A stretch of 64,000 nucleotides of DNA from an uncultured Rubrobacteraceae bacterium. GTDB lineage: Bacteria; Actinomycetota; Rubrobacteria; Rubrobacterales; Rubrobacteraceae. Made by a program: the position numbers and the translations under genes. Each line of letters opens with the position of its first letter. Position 1 is the first letter of the stretch. The notes under the pieces were generated by a model, which saw nothing but the letters and a program-made list of their open reading frames with translations, ran no database searches and was not told where the DNA came from. The stretch is taken from positions 62,001 through 126,000 of the forward strand of contig CADCVH010000108.1 of assembly GCA_902806085.1 (NCBI GenBank), read 5' to 3'. Positions 16,785 to 24,969 of this stretch are shown in pieces.

Positions 16785-17650
16785 GGGCTTCGCTCTACCC
16801 AGCCTTCGATCTGGCCGTAGGGGTCTTGGGTGGCGTGCAGGATCTCGCCGTCGTTCTCGATACCGAAGCGCCCCAGGTCGTAGACGATGTGGTGCACGTT
16901 CGGGAAGGAGTACCAGATCCTCTCTATCTCCGGATACGCCTCCAACACCGCTTTGCCCATCCGGTACAGCGTGTTCTGCACCGAGGGGCTGTAGTGGTCC
17001 GTGAAGGTTTCGAGGGTGCTCCGCATAACGCCGCCCCATACCCGGTCGAAGTCCGCGTCCGGGGCGTTGTACTCCCATTTCGCGGTGACGATGGTGGCGA
17101 GGACGCGGTCGTCCGTATCCGGAAGGGTGGTGAACCGCTCCCGGTAGAACTTCTCCCAGCCGGAGTTCGTCGTCTTCAGGACGTATACGTCGTCGATGCC
17201 GGCCTCGACCTTACGGTCGCCGCTTTTGTCGCCCCAGACCTTCGCCTTGCGCTCGCCGCGCTCGCGGACGAACGAATGCTCGTGGGGTTTGCCGTCCACC
17301 TCGATCCTGCGCCACGGGAACTGCGTGATCCAGATCCAGCAGCCCGTCACGGTCGGCCCGGCCTCGAGGAAGTGGTCCACGAGCGCCAGGCCGAACTCCT
17401 CTATGTTCCCGGTGAGATGGTCTTTCGCCAGCGCGTAGACCGTGTTGCGCATCGTGTCGGTGGCGAGCAGTTGGGAGTTGTCGCCTTCGTAGTGGGCGGC
17501 GTCGAAGTCCCCTTCCAGCGATACGCGGACGTCCAGGTCCCATGCCTCGTGGACCTCGGTGTCCCGCTTCACCTTGAAGAGGCGGACCTCGGACTTGCCG
17601 TAGTTGTTCTGGCCGAGGACTATCTTCGCCTTCGCGGTCGTCTCGCTCAT
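16781..17650 (-). CDS. uox: Urate oxidase (uricase)
   Basis: 289 residues, ATG start overlapping the uraD stop (ATGA). Two T-fold (tunnelling-fold) domains. Family marks are LGQNNYGKSEVRLFKV at residues 12-27 (catalytic Lys in YGKS), SQLLATDTMRNTVYALAKDH near 59 (catalytic Thr in TDTM), KTTNSGWEKF near 160, and VQNTLYRMGKAVLE and FPNVHHIVYDLGRFG near 250 (catalytic Asn-His). It oxidises urate with O2 to 5-hydroxyisourate and H2O2, without cofactor. No peroxidase or catalase is next to it. Confidence 0.95.
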   Translation of the reverse strand: MSETTAKAKIVLGQNNYGKSEVRLFKVKRDTEVHEAWDLDVRVSLEGDFDAAHYEGDNSQLLATDTMRNTVYALAKDHLTGNIEEFGLALVDHFLEAGPTVTGCWIWITQFPWRRIEVDGKPHEHSFVRERGERKAKVWGDKSGDRKVEAGIDDVYVLKTTNSGWEKFYRERFTTLPDTDDRVLATIVTAKWEYNAPDADFDRVWGGVMRSTLETFTDHYSPSVQNTLYRMGKAVLEAYPEIERIWYSFPNVHHIVYDLGRFGIENDGEILHATQDPYGQIEGWVERSP

Positions 17651-18198
17651 GATGCATCTCCTCCGTTGGCGGGCTCCCCCACCAGGTCCTCCAGCCTGCG
17701 ACGCGAGATCCTGGCTATCTCCCCAAGGGCGGCCTCTATTTCTTCTCTACGCGAGTTCGCCAGACGTCGTCTGGCACCGGCGAAGATCGTCTCTTTGGTG
17801 TGGTCGCGGACGCAGACCACATAAGGCAAACCGAACTTCTCCCGGTACGCGGTGTTCAGGTGGTGGAACTCCGCGTACTCTTCCGGCGAGAGCCTGTCCA
17901 GGCCGGCCGACGCCTGCTCGCTCGCGGACTCGCTCGTCAACTCGCCGGCGAGCGCGGCCTTCCCGGCGAGATCCGGGTGGGCCCGGATCAGGGCTACCCG
18001 TCCCTCCATTGTGGCGCGGTGGACGGTGTCGACGAACGCCCCGTGCAGCCCGTCGAGGTCGTCGAAGGGGCGTTCTTGCCAGGCCCCTTTCGCGACCCAG
18101 GGCGAGTGCTCGAAGAGCGAACCGAAGCGGGAGATAAACTCCTCCGCGTCCATGCGGTTGACCTCTTCGATGGAGAACTTTTTCGGCATCTCTCCCAC
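17647..18198 (-). CDS. uraD: OHCU decarboxylase (stand-alone, catalytic residues intact)
   Basis: 183 residues from a GTG right after the upstream TAA; an ATG at codon 4 is an equally possible start. All-helical OHCU decarboxylase: FEHSPWVAKGAW near residue 29, the catalytic His in RAHPDLAGKAAL near 71, SASEQASAGLD near 90 with the conserved Glu-Gln, and FGLPYVVCVRDHTKETIF near 122. It decarboxylates OHCU to S-allantoin. It lies between uricase and a permease that carries a second, degenerate OHCU domain, so this copy is probably the active one. Confidence 0.93.
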   Translation of the reverse strand: MGEMPKKFSIEEVNRMDAEEFISRFGSLFEHSPWVAKGAWQERPFDDLDGLHGAFVDTVHRATMEGRVALIRAHPDLAGKAALAGELTSESASEQASAGLDRLSPEEYAEFHHLNTAYREKFGLPYVVCVRDHTKETIFAGARRRLANSRREEIEAALGEIARISRRRLEDLVGEPANGGDAS

Positions 18199-20130
18199 TT
18201 ATCTGCGCGCGCCCGTGAGGGACTCTTCGAGCAGGTCCTGCAGGCGGTAGTTGGCTATCTTGACGGTCTCCACTATAGAGATGAGGAGCTCCTGCTCCCT
18301 GCTGTGTTTGATCCTGGATGCCGCGTCTTCCAACAAGGTCTCCTTCGAGTGGTCCCGGATGGCGGTGACCAGCGGAAAGCCGAACTTCTCCTCGTAAACC
18401 CGGTTCATCTCCCCGTACCTCTCCTCTTCCTCGGGCGTGAGGCTGGTCAGCCCCACCGCCTCGCGCTCCCGGACTGAGAGCCCGGAGAGGCCTTCGCGGG
18501 CGGTCGCGCCGCCGCCGAGGGGCGGGTAGGCCCGTAGGAGTTCGGCCTGGCGTTCTGCGGGCGCGTCGTAGACGACGGTCTGGAAGGCGTGGCGCAGGTC
18601 GTGGATGCCGGAGAACGGGTGCTCCCGGTCGTAGGCCGCCTCCACCACCCAGCGCTCGCCCTGAAAGAGCGGGGCGAACCTTTCTGCGAACTCGTCCCGC
18701 ACGAGCCGGTTCGCCTCCATCACGGTCAGCTTCTCTTCGACCGTGCCCGTCTGCTCCACCAGGTCGTGGGTCTCCGGGCGGCGGCCGACGAGGTTGAAGA
18801 GCACGTTCAGGAGGATGGCCGCGATGCTCGCGGCGGTGATGCCGCTCTCGAAGACTATCCGCACACCCTCCGGAAACCCGCCGTAGAACTCGGGGAGTGC
18901 GGCCGGGATCACGCCGACGGCGATGGCGACAGCTACGATGATGAGGTTCCGGTTGTCCGTCAAGTCCACCCTCGAAAGCGTCTGGATGCCCGCCGCGGCC
19001 ACCGTCCCAAAGAGGACCAGACCCGCCCCGCCCAACACGGGAAGCGGTATCGCGGCGACCACCGCCGCGAGCTTGGGAAAGAGGCCCAGGAGCACCAGGA
19101 TCACGCCGGCCACAGCCACCACGAACCGGCTCTTGATGCCCGTGAACCTGACGAGCCCCACGTTCTGGGCGAAGGCGGTGAACGGGAAGGAGTTGAAGAG
19201 GGCGCCCAATGCCGTCGAGATGCCGTCCGCCCTGAGGCCCCGGGCCACGTCGTCCGAGCCGACGCGCTTCTCCGTGATCTCGCCTATCGCCAGGATGTCC
19301 GCCGTGGTCTCGACCATGACGATGAGCATGACCAGCGTCATGGAGAGTATGGGGACGATCTGGAACGTAGGCGCCCCGAAAAAGAAGGGGACCGAGACCC
19401 CAACCCACCCCGCGTCCGCGACCCCACCGAAGTCCGCCTCCCCGAGCACCGCCGCCACGACGGTCCCGAGGACGAGCCCCATCAAGATCGCCACCCGGCT
19501 CAAGAAACCGCCGAACAGCCCCCCGAAGAAGCGTGTGATCGCGAGTATCAAGACGAGCGTCAGGAACGCGAGCCCGATGTTGGCCGGGCTGCCGAAGTCC
19601 GGCGCATCCGGGACCCCGCCCGCCGCCCACCGGATCGCCACCGGCATCAACGAGACGCCGATGATCGTGATGATCGACCCCGTCACCACCGGCGGGAAAA
19701 AGCGCAACAACTTCCCGAAGAAAGGCGCCGCCAACACGGTCAACAGCCCCGCCACGATCACCGACCCGTAGACCCCGCGCAGCCCGTACTCGCTCCCGAT
19801 CAGGATCATCGGCGTCACCGCCGCGAACGTCGTCCCCTGCACTATCGGCAACCTTACCCCGAACTTCCAGAACCCGATGGTCTGAATCAGGGTCGCAACC
19901 CCGCACATGAGGAAGCTCGCGTTGATGATGTACACCAACTGCTCCGGTGGCAACTCCAGCGCCGTGGCCACGATCAACGGCACCGCGATGATCCCCGCGT
20001 ACATCGTCATCACGTGCTGTAACCCAAACGCCGCCATTCGTCCCGCCGGCAGCACCTCGTCCACCGGATGAACCCCGCCCGGCCTCTCTACCCGCTCCTC
20101 AACCATACCCTTTCCCCTATGTGTTTCCAT
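18199..20130 (-). CDS. NAT/NCS2 xanthine-urate permease fused to a degenerate OHCU-decarboxylase-like domain
   Basis: 643 residues. Residues about 25-470 form a nucleobase-ascorbate transporter: FGLQHVMTMYAGIIAVPLIV near 35, FGVRLPIVQGTTFAAV near 88, VETTADILAIGEI near 275, and NAT signature-like AFAQNVGLVRFTGIKSRFV near 318. The last 165 residues are OHCU-decarboxylase-like (FGFPLVTAIRDHSKETLLED) and align with the stand-alone uraD next door. The HPDLA catalytic motif reads YPPLG near residue 533 and the SxxEQ motif reads SVREREA, so catalysis is unlikely. The permease probably brings in urate or xanthine; the tail may dock UraD. First gene of the operon. Confidence 0.92.
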   Translation of the reverse strand: METHRGKGMVEERVERPGGVHPVDEVLPAGRMAAFGLQHVMTMYAGIIAVPLIVATALELPPEQLVYIINASFLMCGVATLIQTIGFWKFGVRLPIVQGTTFAAVTPMILIGSEYGLRGVYGSVIVAGLLTVLAAPFFGKLLRFFPPVVTGSIITIIGVSLMPVAIRWAAGGVPDAPDFGSPANIGLAFLTLVLILAITRFFGGLFGGFLSRVAILMGLVLGTVVAAVLGEADFGGVADAGWVGVSVPFFFGAPTFQIVPILSMTLVMLIVMVETTADILAIGEITEKRVGSDDVARGLRADGISTALGALFNSFPFTAFAQNVGLVRFTGIKSRFVVAVAGVILVLLGLFPKLAAVVAAIPLPVLGGAGLVLFGTVAAAGIQTLSRVDLTDNRNLIIVAVAIAVGVIPAALPEFYGGFPEGVRIVFESGITAASIAAILLNVLFNLVGRRPETHDLVEQTGTVEEKLTVMEANRLVRDEFAERFAPLFQGERWVVEAAYDREHPFSGIHDLRHAFQTVVYDAPAERQAELLRAYPPLGGGATAREGLSGLSVREREAVGLTSLTPEEEERYGEMNRVYEEKFGFPLVTAIRDHSKETLLEDAASRIKHSREQELLISIVETVKIANYRLQDLLEESLTGARR

Positions 20131-20187
20131 AATACGGATTCATATTTCCATAAATCGGACTATAGAGCAACTGCGGCGATGGGTCAA
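20125..20187 (-). promoter_or_regulatory. Promoter and two operator-like dyads of the urate/allantoin operon
   Basis: On the minus strand: -35 TTGACC (20182-20187), 17-bp spacer, -10 TATAGT (20159-20164). Two near-identical elements follow: TTCC-ATAAATC-GGAC (20146-20160, overlapping the -10) and TTCC-ATAATAC-GGAT (20125-20139), 21 bp apart on one face of the helix. This local AT-rich patch stands out from the GC-rich surroundings. The position over the transcription start suggests repression (inference). Confidence 0.7.
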
Positions 20188-20249
20188 GGCGTTGGGGATC
20201 TCGGGTGTGGGGAGATCCAGGGCCTCCTGGCTTCGGGTTGTGGGCGGAT

Positions 20250-21671
20250 CTAGCCGGGCGTGAGGCCGAAGACGCTCAGGGCCGAGTAGATGCCGAGCAG
20301 GACGATGGCGATGCTGCTGATTATCAGGACCGCGTTGAAGAAGCCGCTTCCGTAGAGGCGGGGGTCCACCTCGGTGCGGCGCAGGTACCAGACGGCCACC
20401 ACCACCGCGAGCAGGAAGATGCCGGTGGCGACGCCGCCGATCTGGACCATCAAGACCGGGGACTGGATGAACAGGTAGGCCGCACCCCAGAGGATCGGCA
20501 GCGCCACGGTGAAGATGCGGATCCAGCGCAGGCGGGTCTGGGTGTCCTGCCAGTCAAGGACGCCCACCGTGGACAGAAGGTTGGTGCACATCCGCGACCA
20601 GCTCGGTATCGCGGCCCACAGGGTCGAGCCGAGCACCGCGACGGCCCCGATCAGGAAGAGGATGCTGGCCCAGCTGCCTAAAGTGTCGGTGTAGATGCGC
20701 GAGAGCGTGGTGATCATCTCGTTGCCCTCGGGCACGAGGCCCTGCGGCTGGAGGACGGCGGCGCCCATGATGAAGAAGGCAAGCGTGCCGAAGGTGTAGA
20801 TGCACCAGGAGACGAAGGCGTCCTTGTACATCACCCGGATCCAGCCGTTCGCCCGCCGCGCCCACTCCTCGCTGCCGTCGTTCGGGCCGACCCAGCGGGC
20901 GTAGCCCTTCTCGACGCACCAGTAGGTGTAGAAGGTGATCTCGTCTGCCCCAACACCGGTGATCCCGAACATCGCGATGGCCGCACCCAAAGCGCCCGCC
21001 GGTATGGCGAAGGTGAGGCCGCCCAGGATGTCGCCCGTGCTGTAGGCGAACGGCGTGAACGGCAGGCCCAGCGCGATGAGGATGGTGACCGTCGAGAAGA
21101 CCACGACGAGCATGACGGCCCCGCGCTCGATGAGGCTGTAATTGTTGGAGTAGAGCAGGGCGATGCTGCCGGCGACCACGATGCCCGTCCAGATCGCGGT
21201 GGACATGAACCCGAGCGGGTCGCCCCCTAGCGGAAACAGCACGCTGAAGGCTATGGCCACACCCCCGACGATGCCGCCGATCTGGAGGATCTTGGAGAGC
21301 GCCATGAAGCTCCACAGCAGGTTGACCCAACCGATCGGGCCGAGCCTGGGCGGCACCTTGTTGTAGCCCGTGAGCGCCGGCTGGCCGGTCGAGATGGTCC
21401 AGCGGGCGAACTCTATCTGCACCGCCACCTTGACGAGGGTGCTGAAGATGACCATCCACAGGATGGCGAACCCGGCCTGGGCGCCGAGGGTCGTGGTGGC
21501 GATCAACTCGCCCGAACCGACGATGGAGGCGCTTAGGATCAAACCCGGCCCGAAGTACCGCAGGCTCGCCCCCCAACCTTTAGGAGGCTCCTGTATGCCT
21601 TCCGGCGTCAGATGGTACGCATCGTCGTCCGTAACCGACTTCAGGACCACCCCGCCCTCGTCCGCAGCCAT
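20250..21671 (-). CDS. Nramp-related transporter lacking the metal-binding DPGN motif
   Basis: 473 residues, about 11-12 transmembrane helices, Nramp (SLC11-like) layout with GPGLILSAS at residue 41. In true Nramp metal transporters the next segment is DPGN; here it reads GSGE (residues 52-55, Asp to Gly and Asn to Glu). The helix-6 Met-Pro-His motif is replaced by FGITGVGADEITFYTY near 233. The Mn2+/Fe2+ site is therefore absent. Position between the urate operon and xanthine dehydrogenase, same strand, hints at an organic or other cation substrate. Start ATG at 21671 has GGAGGAGG upstream. Confidence 0.8.
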   Translation of the reverse strand: MAADEGGVVLKSVTDDDAYHLTPEGIQEPPKGWGASLRYFGPGLILSASIVGSGELIATTTLGAQAGFAILWMVIFSTLVKVAVQIEFARWTISTGQPALTGYNKVPPRLGPIGWVNLLWSFMALSKILQIGGIVGGVAIAFSVLFPLGGDPLGFMSTAIWTGIVVAGSIALLYSNNYSLIERGAVMLVVVFSTVTILIALGLPFTPFAYSTGDILGGLTFAIPAGALGAAIAMFGITGVGADEITFYTYWCVEKGYARWVGPNDGSEEWARRANGWIRVMYKDAFVSWCIYTFGTLAFFIMGAAVLQPQGLVPEGNEMITTLSRIYTDTLGSWASILFLIGAVAVLGSTLWAAIPSWSRMCTNLLSTVGVLDWQDTQTRLRWIRIFTVALPILWGAAYLFIQSPVLMVQIGGVATGIFLLAVVVAVWYLRRTEVDPRLYGSGFFNAVLIISSIAIVLLGIYSALSVFGLTPG

Positions 21672-21803
21672 GAGCTACCTCCTCCCCGGGACCTTGCACG
21701 CCCCTATCCCCTTGCTTAATTCCTTACGAACGGCACATTAGCACAAACTGCCAAAAAAATGCAAAAGAGTGCAACGCCGGCCCAAGGGCGACGTACGGGC
21801 CCT

Positions 21804-22082
21804 TTAAGTCGGGCCGAACCTCGGCGCGTCCCCCTGGGCCTCTATCTTGAGCTCGACGCCGCTGGCCCCGGCGTCGAGGGCCGCCTCGACGACCCGCGTC
21901 GCCGCGTCGAGCACCTCCCGGCGTCCGCCCGCGAGCACCATCGTCTCGGGCCCGGCCTCGTGGGCCAGGCCCGTCTCGCCGGCGGCCGTCTTTGCCGCCT
22001 CGATCTCGCCCCGCAGGCCGTCCTCGCCGGAGGTGAGCACCTTCAGCTCGGCGGTCAGCTCCGCCCGCTCGAAGGCCGGCAC
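21804..22082 (-). CDS. Small MTH1187/YkoF-like protein at the end of the xanthine dehydrogenase operon
   Basis: 92 residues from a GTG that overlaps the xanthine dehydrogenase stop (TAGTG), so probably translationally coupled. The pattern (TAELKVL near residue 10, an amphipathic helix, a Gly-containing MVLAGGRREVLDAA near 49, a second helix, then GVELKIEAQG) looks like the MTH1187/YkoF thiamine-binding-like ferredoxin-fold proteins, but similarity is judged by eye only. No signal peptide or metal motif. A role with the dehydrogenase is suggested only by position. Confidence 0.6.
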   Translation of the reverse strand: MPAFERAELTAELKVLTSGEDGLRGEIEAAKTAAGETGLAHEAGPETMVLAGGRREVLDAATRVVEAALDAGASGVELKIEAQGDAPRFGPT

Positions 22083-24505
22083 TAGTGCTCCGGCCTCTCG
22101 TCCAGGCGGCCTATCTCCGCGTAGCCGGCGCTGCCGGGGTGCGGGGGCTCCTCCGGGGGCTTACTGGAGATGCCGACCATCTGTTCCGGCCTGACGGGGA
22201 TGCGCGTGAGGGGTTGGCCGGTGGCGTCGCGCAGGGCGGCGACTATGGCCGGGGTCGAGGAGATCGTTGGCGGTTCCCCGACGCCCTTGAGGCCGTAGGG
22301 GGCCTCAGGGTCGGCGAGCTCCAGGATCTCCATCCTTACGGAAGGCATGTCCAGGATGGTGGGGAGGAGGTAGTCCGTGAACGAGGCGTTCTGGACCTTG
22401 CCGCTCTTTACCTGGATCTCCTCCATCAGCGCCAGACCTAGGCCCTGCGCTATGCCGCCCTCGATCTGGCCTTCGAGCGCCTGCGGGTTCATGATCTTGC
22501 CGACGTCCTGCGCCGTCGCGATCTCCACCACCCGCACGAGGCCGAGCTCCGTGTCAACCTCGACGACCGCCCGGTGCGCCGCGAAGGCGAACTGCAAATG
22601 CGCGTCCCCCTGACCGTTCTCGTCCAGCGGGTGGGTCTCCTTGTGGTGGTACTCGAGGGTCTCCTCGATCTCCTCGTCCCCGAGCAGGTCAACCAGGGAT
22701 ACGATCACCCGCCCCTCGGAAAGTACCTCGTCTCCGTCCAGGGAGAGATCGCCGTTCCCACCAAGCTCCTCCCTAACGCGCTCGAAAAGGTGTTCCCGGA
22801 TCGCGGCGCAGGCTCCCTCGACGGCGGCGCCGGTGACGTAGGACTGGCGGGAGGCGGAGGTGGAGCCCGCGGAACCGACCCGCGTGTCGGCCGGTTCCAC
22901 GGCGACGCGCTCGACGCCGAGCTCGGTGCGCGCTATCTGGGCCTGCAACGTCACGAGGCCCTGCCCGACCTCGGCCGCCGCCGTGTGGACGCGGACTAAA
23001 GGCTCGCCGCCCTCGACGGCGAGCGTCACCCGCGCCGTCGAGTAGTCGTCGAAGCCGGCCGAGAAACCGATGTTCTTGAAGCCGACCGCGTAGCCGACGC
23101 CGCGCTTCACGCCCTCGCCGCGGGTGACGTTCGAGACGCCGCCGGGGAGCTCGCGCGGGTCGCGGCCGGCGAGTTCTTGCTCCTCGGGCATCGGGACGTC
23201 TTTTACCTTTTTTAGGATCTCGCGCACCGGCGCCGGGTGGGGCACCTCCTGGCCGAACGGGAAGCGCATCCCCGGCTCGATGGCGTTCTTGAGGCGCAGG
23301 TCTATGGGGTCCATCCCCAGCGCCCCGGCGAGCCTGTCCATCTGGGACTCGTGGGCGAAACAGGCCTGCACGGCGCCGAAGCCGCGCATGGCGCCGCAGG
23401 GAGGGTTGTTGGTGTAGAGCATGTGGCTCTCTATCTGCGCGTGCGGCACGTCGTAGGGGCCGCAGGCGAAGGTCGCCGCGTTCAGGCAGACGGCGTTGGA
23501 GCTCGAAGCGTAGGCGCCGCCGTCGAAGACGAGGCCCGCCCTGACGTAGACGAGCTTCCCATCGCGGGTCGCGCCGTGCTCGAAGCGCATCTTGCACGGG
23601 TGGCGGTGGACGTGGCCGTAGAACGACTCCTCGCGGTTGTAGACCATGCGCACCGGGCGGCCCGTTTCGAGGGCGAGCATGCAGGAGTGGATCTGCATGG
23701 AGAGGTCCTCCCGTCCCCCGAACGCCCCGCCCACCCCGGAGAGGGTGAGCCGGACCTCGTCGGGCGCAAGGCCCAGCGACTCGGCGACCTGATCCCGGTC
23801 GATGTGCAGCCACTGGGTCGAGATGTGGAGGTCGACCCCGCCCCGCCCGTCCGGCACCGCCAGGCCGGACTCGGGGCCGAGGAACGCCTGGTCCTGCATC
23901 CCGACCTCGTACTCGCCCGCGACCACCACCTCGGCGGTGGCCCCCGCCGGCTGGCCGTGCAGTACCTTGACGCGCCTCAGCACGTTGCCGGAGAGGTGCA
24001 GCTTCGGCGCGTCCTCGCGCATCGCTTCTTCGGCGCTCGTTACGGGATCGAGGACCTCGTACTCGACCCTTATCTTCTCCAGCGCCCGTCTGGCCGTCTC
24101 CGGGTGGTCGGCGGCGACGACGGCGACGGGCTCGCCCTGGTAGCGCACCCTCTCCCAGGCGAGCACGGGCTGGTCCGGGATCTCCATCCCGTAGACCTTG
24201 CGCCCCGGCACGTCCTCGTGGGTCAGGACCGCGTGGACCCCCGCCATCTCTTCGGCCTCGGAGGTGTCCATGCGCCGGATGTTGGCGTGCGGGTGCGGGC
24301 TCCTGAGCGTCGCGCCGTGGAGCATCCCGTCCATCCACAGGTCAGAGGAGTACTCGAACTCTCCCCTCACCTTCGGGACACCGTCGATACGCGCGCTCTC
24401 CTCGCCGACCCTCCCCGGCCTCTGCACGGGGGATCGCGGCCGTTCTCGGGTGGGGGCCGGCGGCATCGCCCCCGCCGGAACCCCGATCGGAACCCCGGAC
24501 GTCAT
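22082..24505 (-). CDS. Xanthine dehydrogenase family, molybdenum-binding large subunit
   Basis: 807 residues; the ATG at 24505 overlaps the Fe-S subunit stop (ATGA). Domain order: aldehyde oxidase/xanthine dehydrogenase a/b hammerhead (residues about 35-150), then the Mo-cofactor-binding domains. Active-site marks are GVGGAFGGREDLSMQIH near 260, the MRGFG loop in CGAMRGFGAVQACFAHE near 365, and the catalytic Glu in KGVGEPPTISSTPA near 744. It hydroxylates xanthine or hypoxanthine to urate. Other members use aldehydes, CO or nicotinate, but the uricase pathway just downstream argues for a purine substrate. Confidence 0.88.
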   Translation of the reverse strand: MTSGVPIGVPAGAMPPAPTRERPRSPVQRPGRVGEESARIDGVPKVRGEFEYSSDLWMDGMLHGATLRSPHPHANIRRMDTSEAEEMAGVHAVLTHEDVPGRKVYGMEIPDQPVLAWERVRYQGEPVAVVAADHPETARRALEKIRVEYEVLDPVTSAEEAMREDAPKLHLSGNVLRRVKVLHGQPAGATAEVVVAGEYEVGMQDQAFLGPESGLAVPDGRGGVDLHISTQWLHIDRDQVAESLGLAPDEVRLTLSGVGGAFGGREDLSMQIHSCMLALETGRPVRMVYNREESFYGHVHRHPCKMRFEHGATRDGKLVYVRAGLVFDGGAYASSSNAVCLNAATFACGPYDVPHAQIESHMLYTNNPPCGAMRGFGAVQACFAHESQMDRLAGALGMDPIDLRLKNAIEPGMRFPFGQEVPHPAPVREILKKVKDVPMPEEQELAGRDPRELPGGVSNVTRGEGVKRGVGYAVGFKNIGFSAGFDDYSTARVTLAVEGGEPLVRVHTAAAEVGQGLVTLQAQIARTELGVERVAVEPADTRVGSAGSTSASRQSYVTGAAVEGACAAIREHLFERVREELGGNGDLSLDGDEVLSEGRVIVSLVDLLGDEEIEETLEYHHKETHPLDENGQGDAHLQFAFAAHRAVVEVDTELGLVRVVEIATAQDVGKIMNPQALEGQIEGGIAQGLGLALMEEIQVKSGKVQNASFTDYLLPTILDMPSVRMEILELADPEAPYGLKGVGEPPTISSTPAIVAALRDATGQPLTRIPVRPEQMVGISSKPPEEPPHPGSAGYAEIGRLDERPEH

Positions 24506-24969
24506 CCCGTCGCCCCGCGGGCGGCGAGGCGGACGGCGTCCAGGATCTTTTCGTAGCCCGTGCACCGGCAGAGGTTGCCGGCCAGCGCCTCCCGGATATC
24601 GGCCTCGTCCGGATCGGGGTTTCTCCGCAGCAGGTCGTGCGTCGCCACGACGAAGCCGGGCGTGCAGAACCCGCACTGCACCGCCCCGGCGTCCACGAAC
24701 GCCCGCTGCACGGGGTGGAGATCGTCCCCGTCGGAGATCCCCTCGACCGTCACGACCTCGCGGCCCTCGGCCTGGCCGGCCAACACCAGGCACGAGCAGA
24801 CGAGCGAGCCGTCCACGTACACGGAGCACGACCCGCACTCGCCCTGCTCGCACGCGTTCTTGGAGCCTGGGAGCTCAAGCCGCTCGCGCAACACGTACAG
24901 GAGGCTCTCGCCCTCCCAGACGTCGTCCACCTCCCTGACCTCCCCGTTGACCACGAGCCTAAGCCGCAC
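24502..24969 (-). CDS. Xanthine dehydrogenase family, [2Fe-2S] small subunit
   Basis: 155 residues, GTG start overlapping the FAD subunit gene by 11 bp. The N-terminal plant-ferredoxin-type cluster has cysteines 40, 45, 48 and 60 (ACEQGECGSC...CSC); the C-terminal helical cluster domain has VQCGFCTPGF near 97 and NLCRCTGYEKI near 131. It carries electrons from the Mo site to FAD. Separate small, medium and large subunits is the usual bacterial layout; gene order here is FAD, Fe-S, Mo. Confidence 0.93.
   Translation of the reverse strand: MRLRLVVNGEVREVDDVWEGESLLYVLRERLELPGSKNACEQGECGSCSVYVDGSLVCSCLVLAGQAEGREVVTVEGISDGDDLHPVQRAFVDAGAVQCGFCTPGFVVATHDLLRRNPDPDEADIREALAGNLCRCTGYEKILDAVRLAARGATG

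Noticed and set aside
17647-18198. uraD as a redundant duplicate of the permease tail
   Set aside because: uraD has the intact His and Glu-Gln motifs that the tail lacks, so the two are not equivalent.
21711-21780. IclR-type dyad upstream of the Nramp-like gene
   Set aside because: TTCC and GGC half-sites occur but with 8-bp spacing and a poor second half; below the standard of the other four promoters.
24506-24853. N-terminal extension of the xanthine dehydrogenase Mo subunit
   Set aside because: It overlaps the Fe-S subunit gene and has frameshift-like composition; the ATG at 24505 in an ATGA overlap fits the family.
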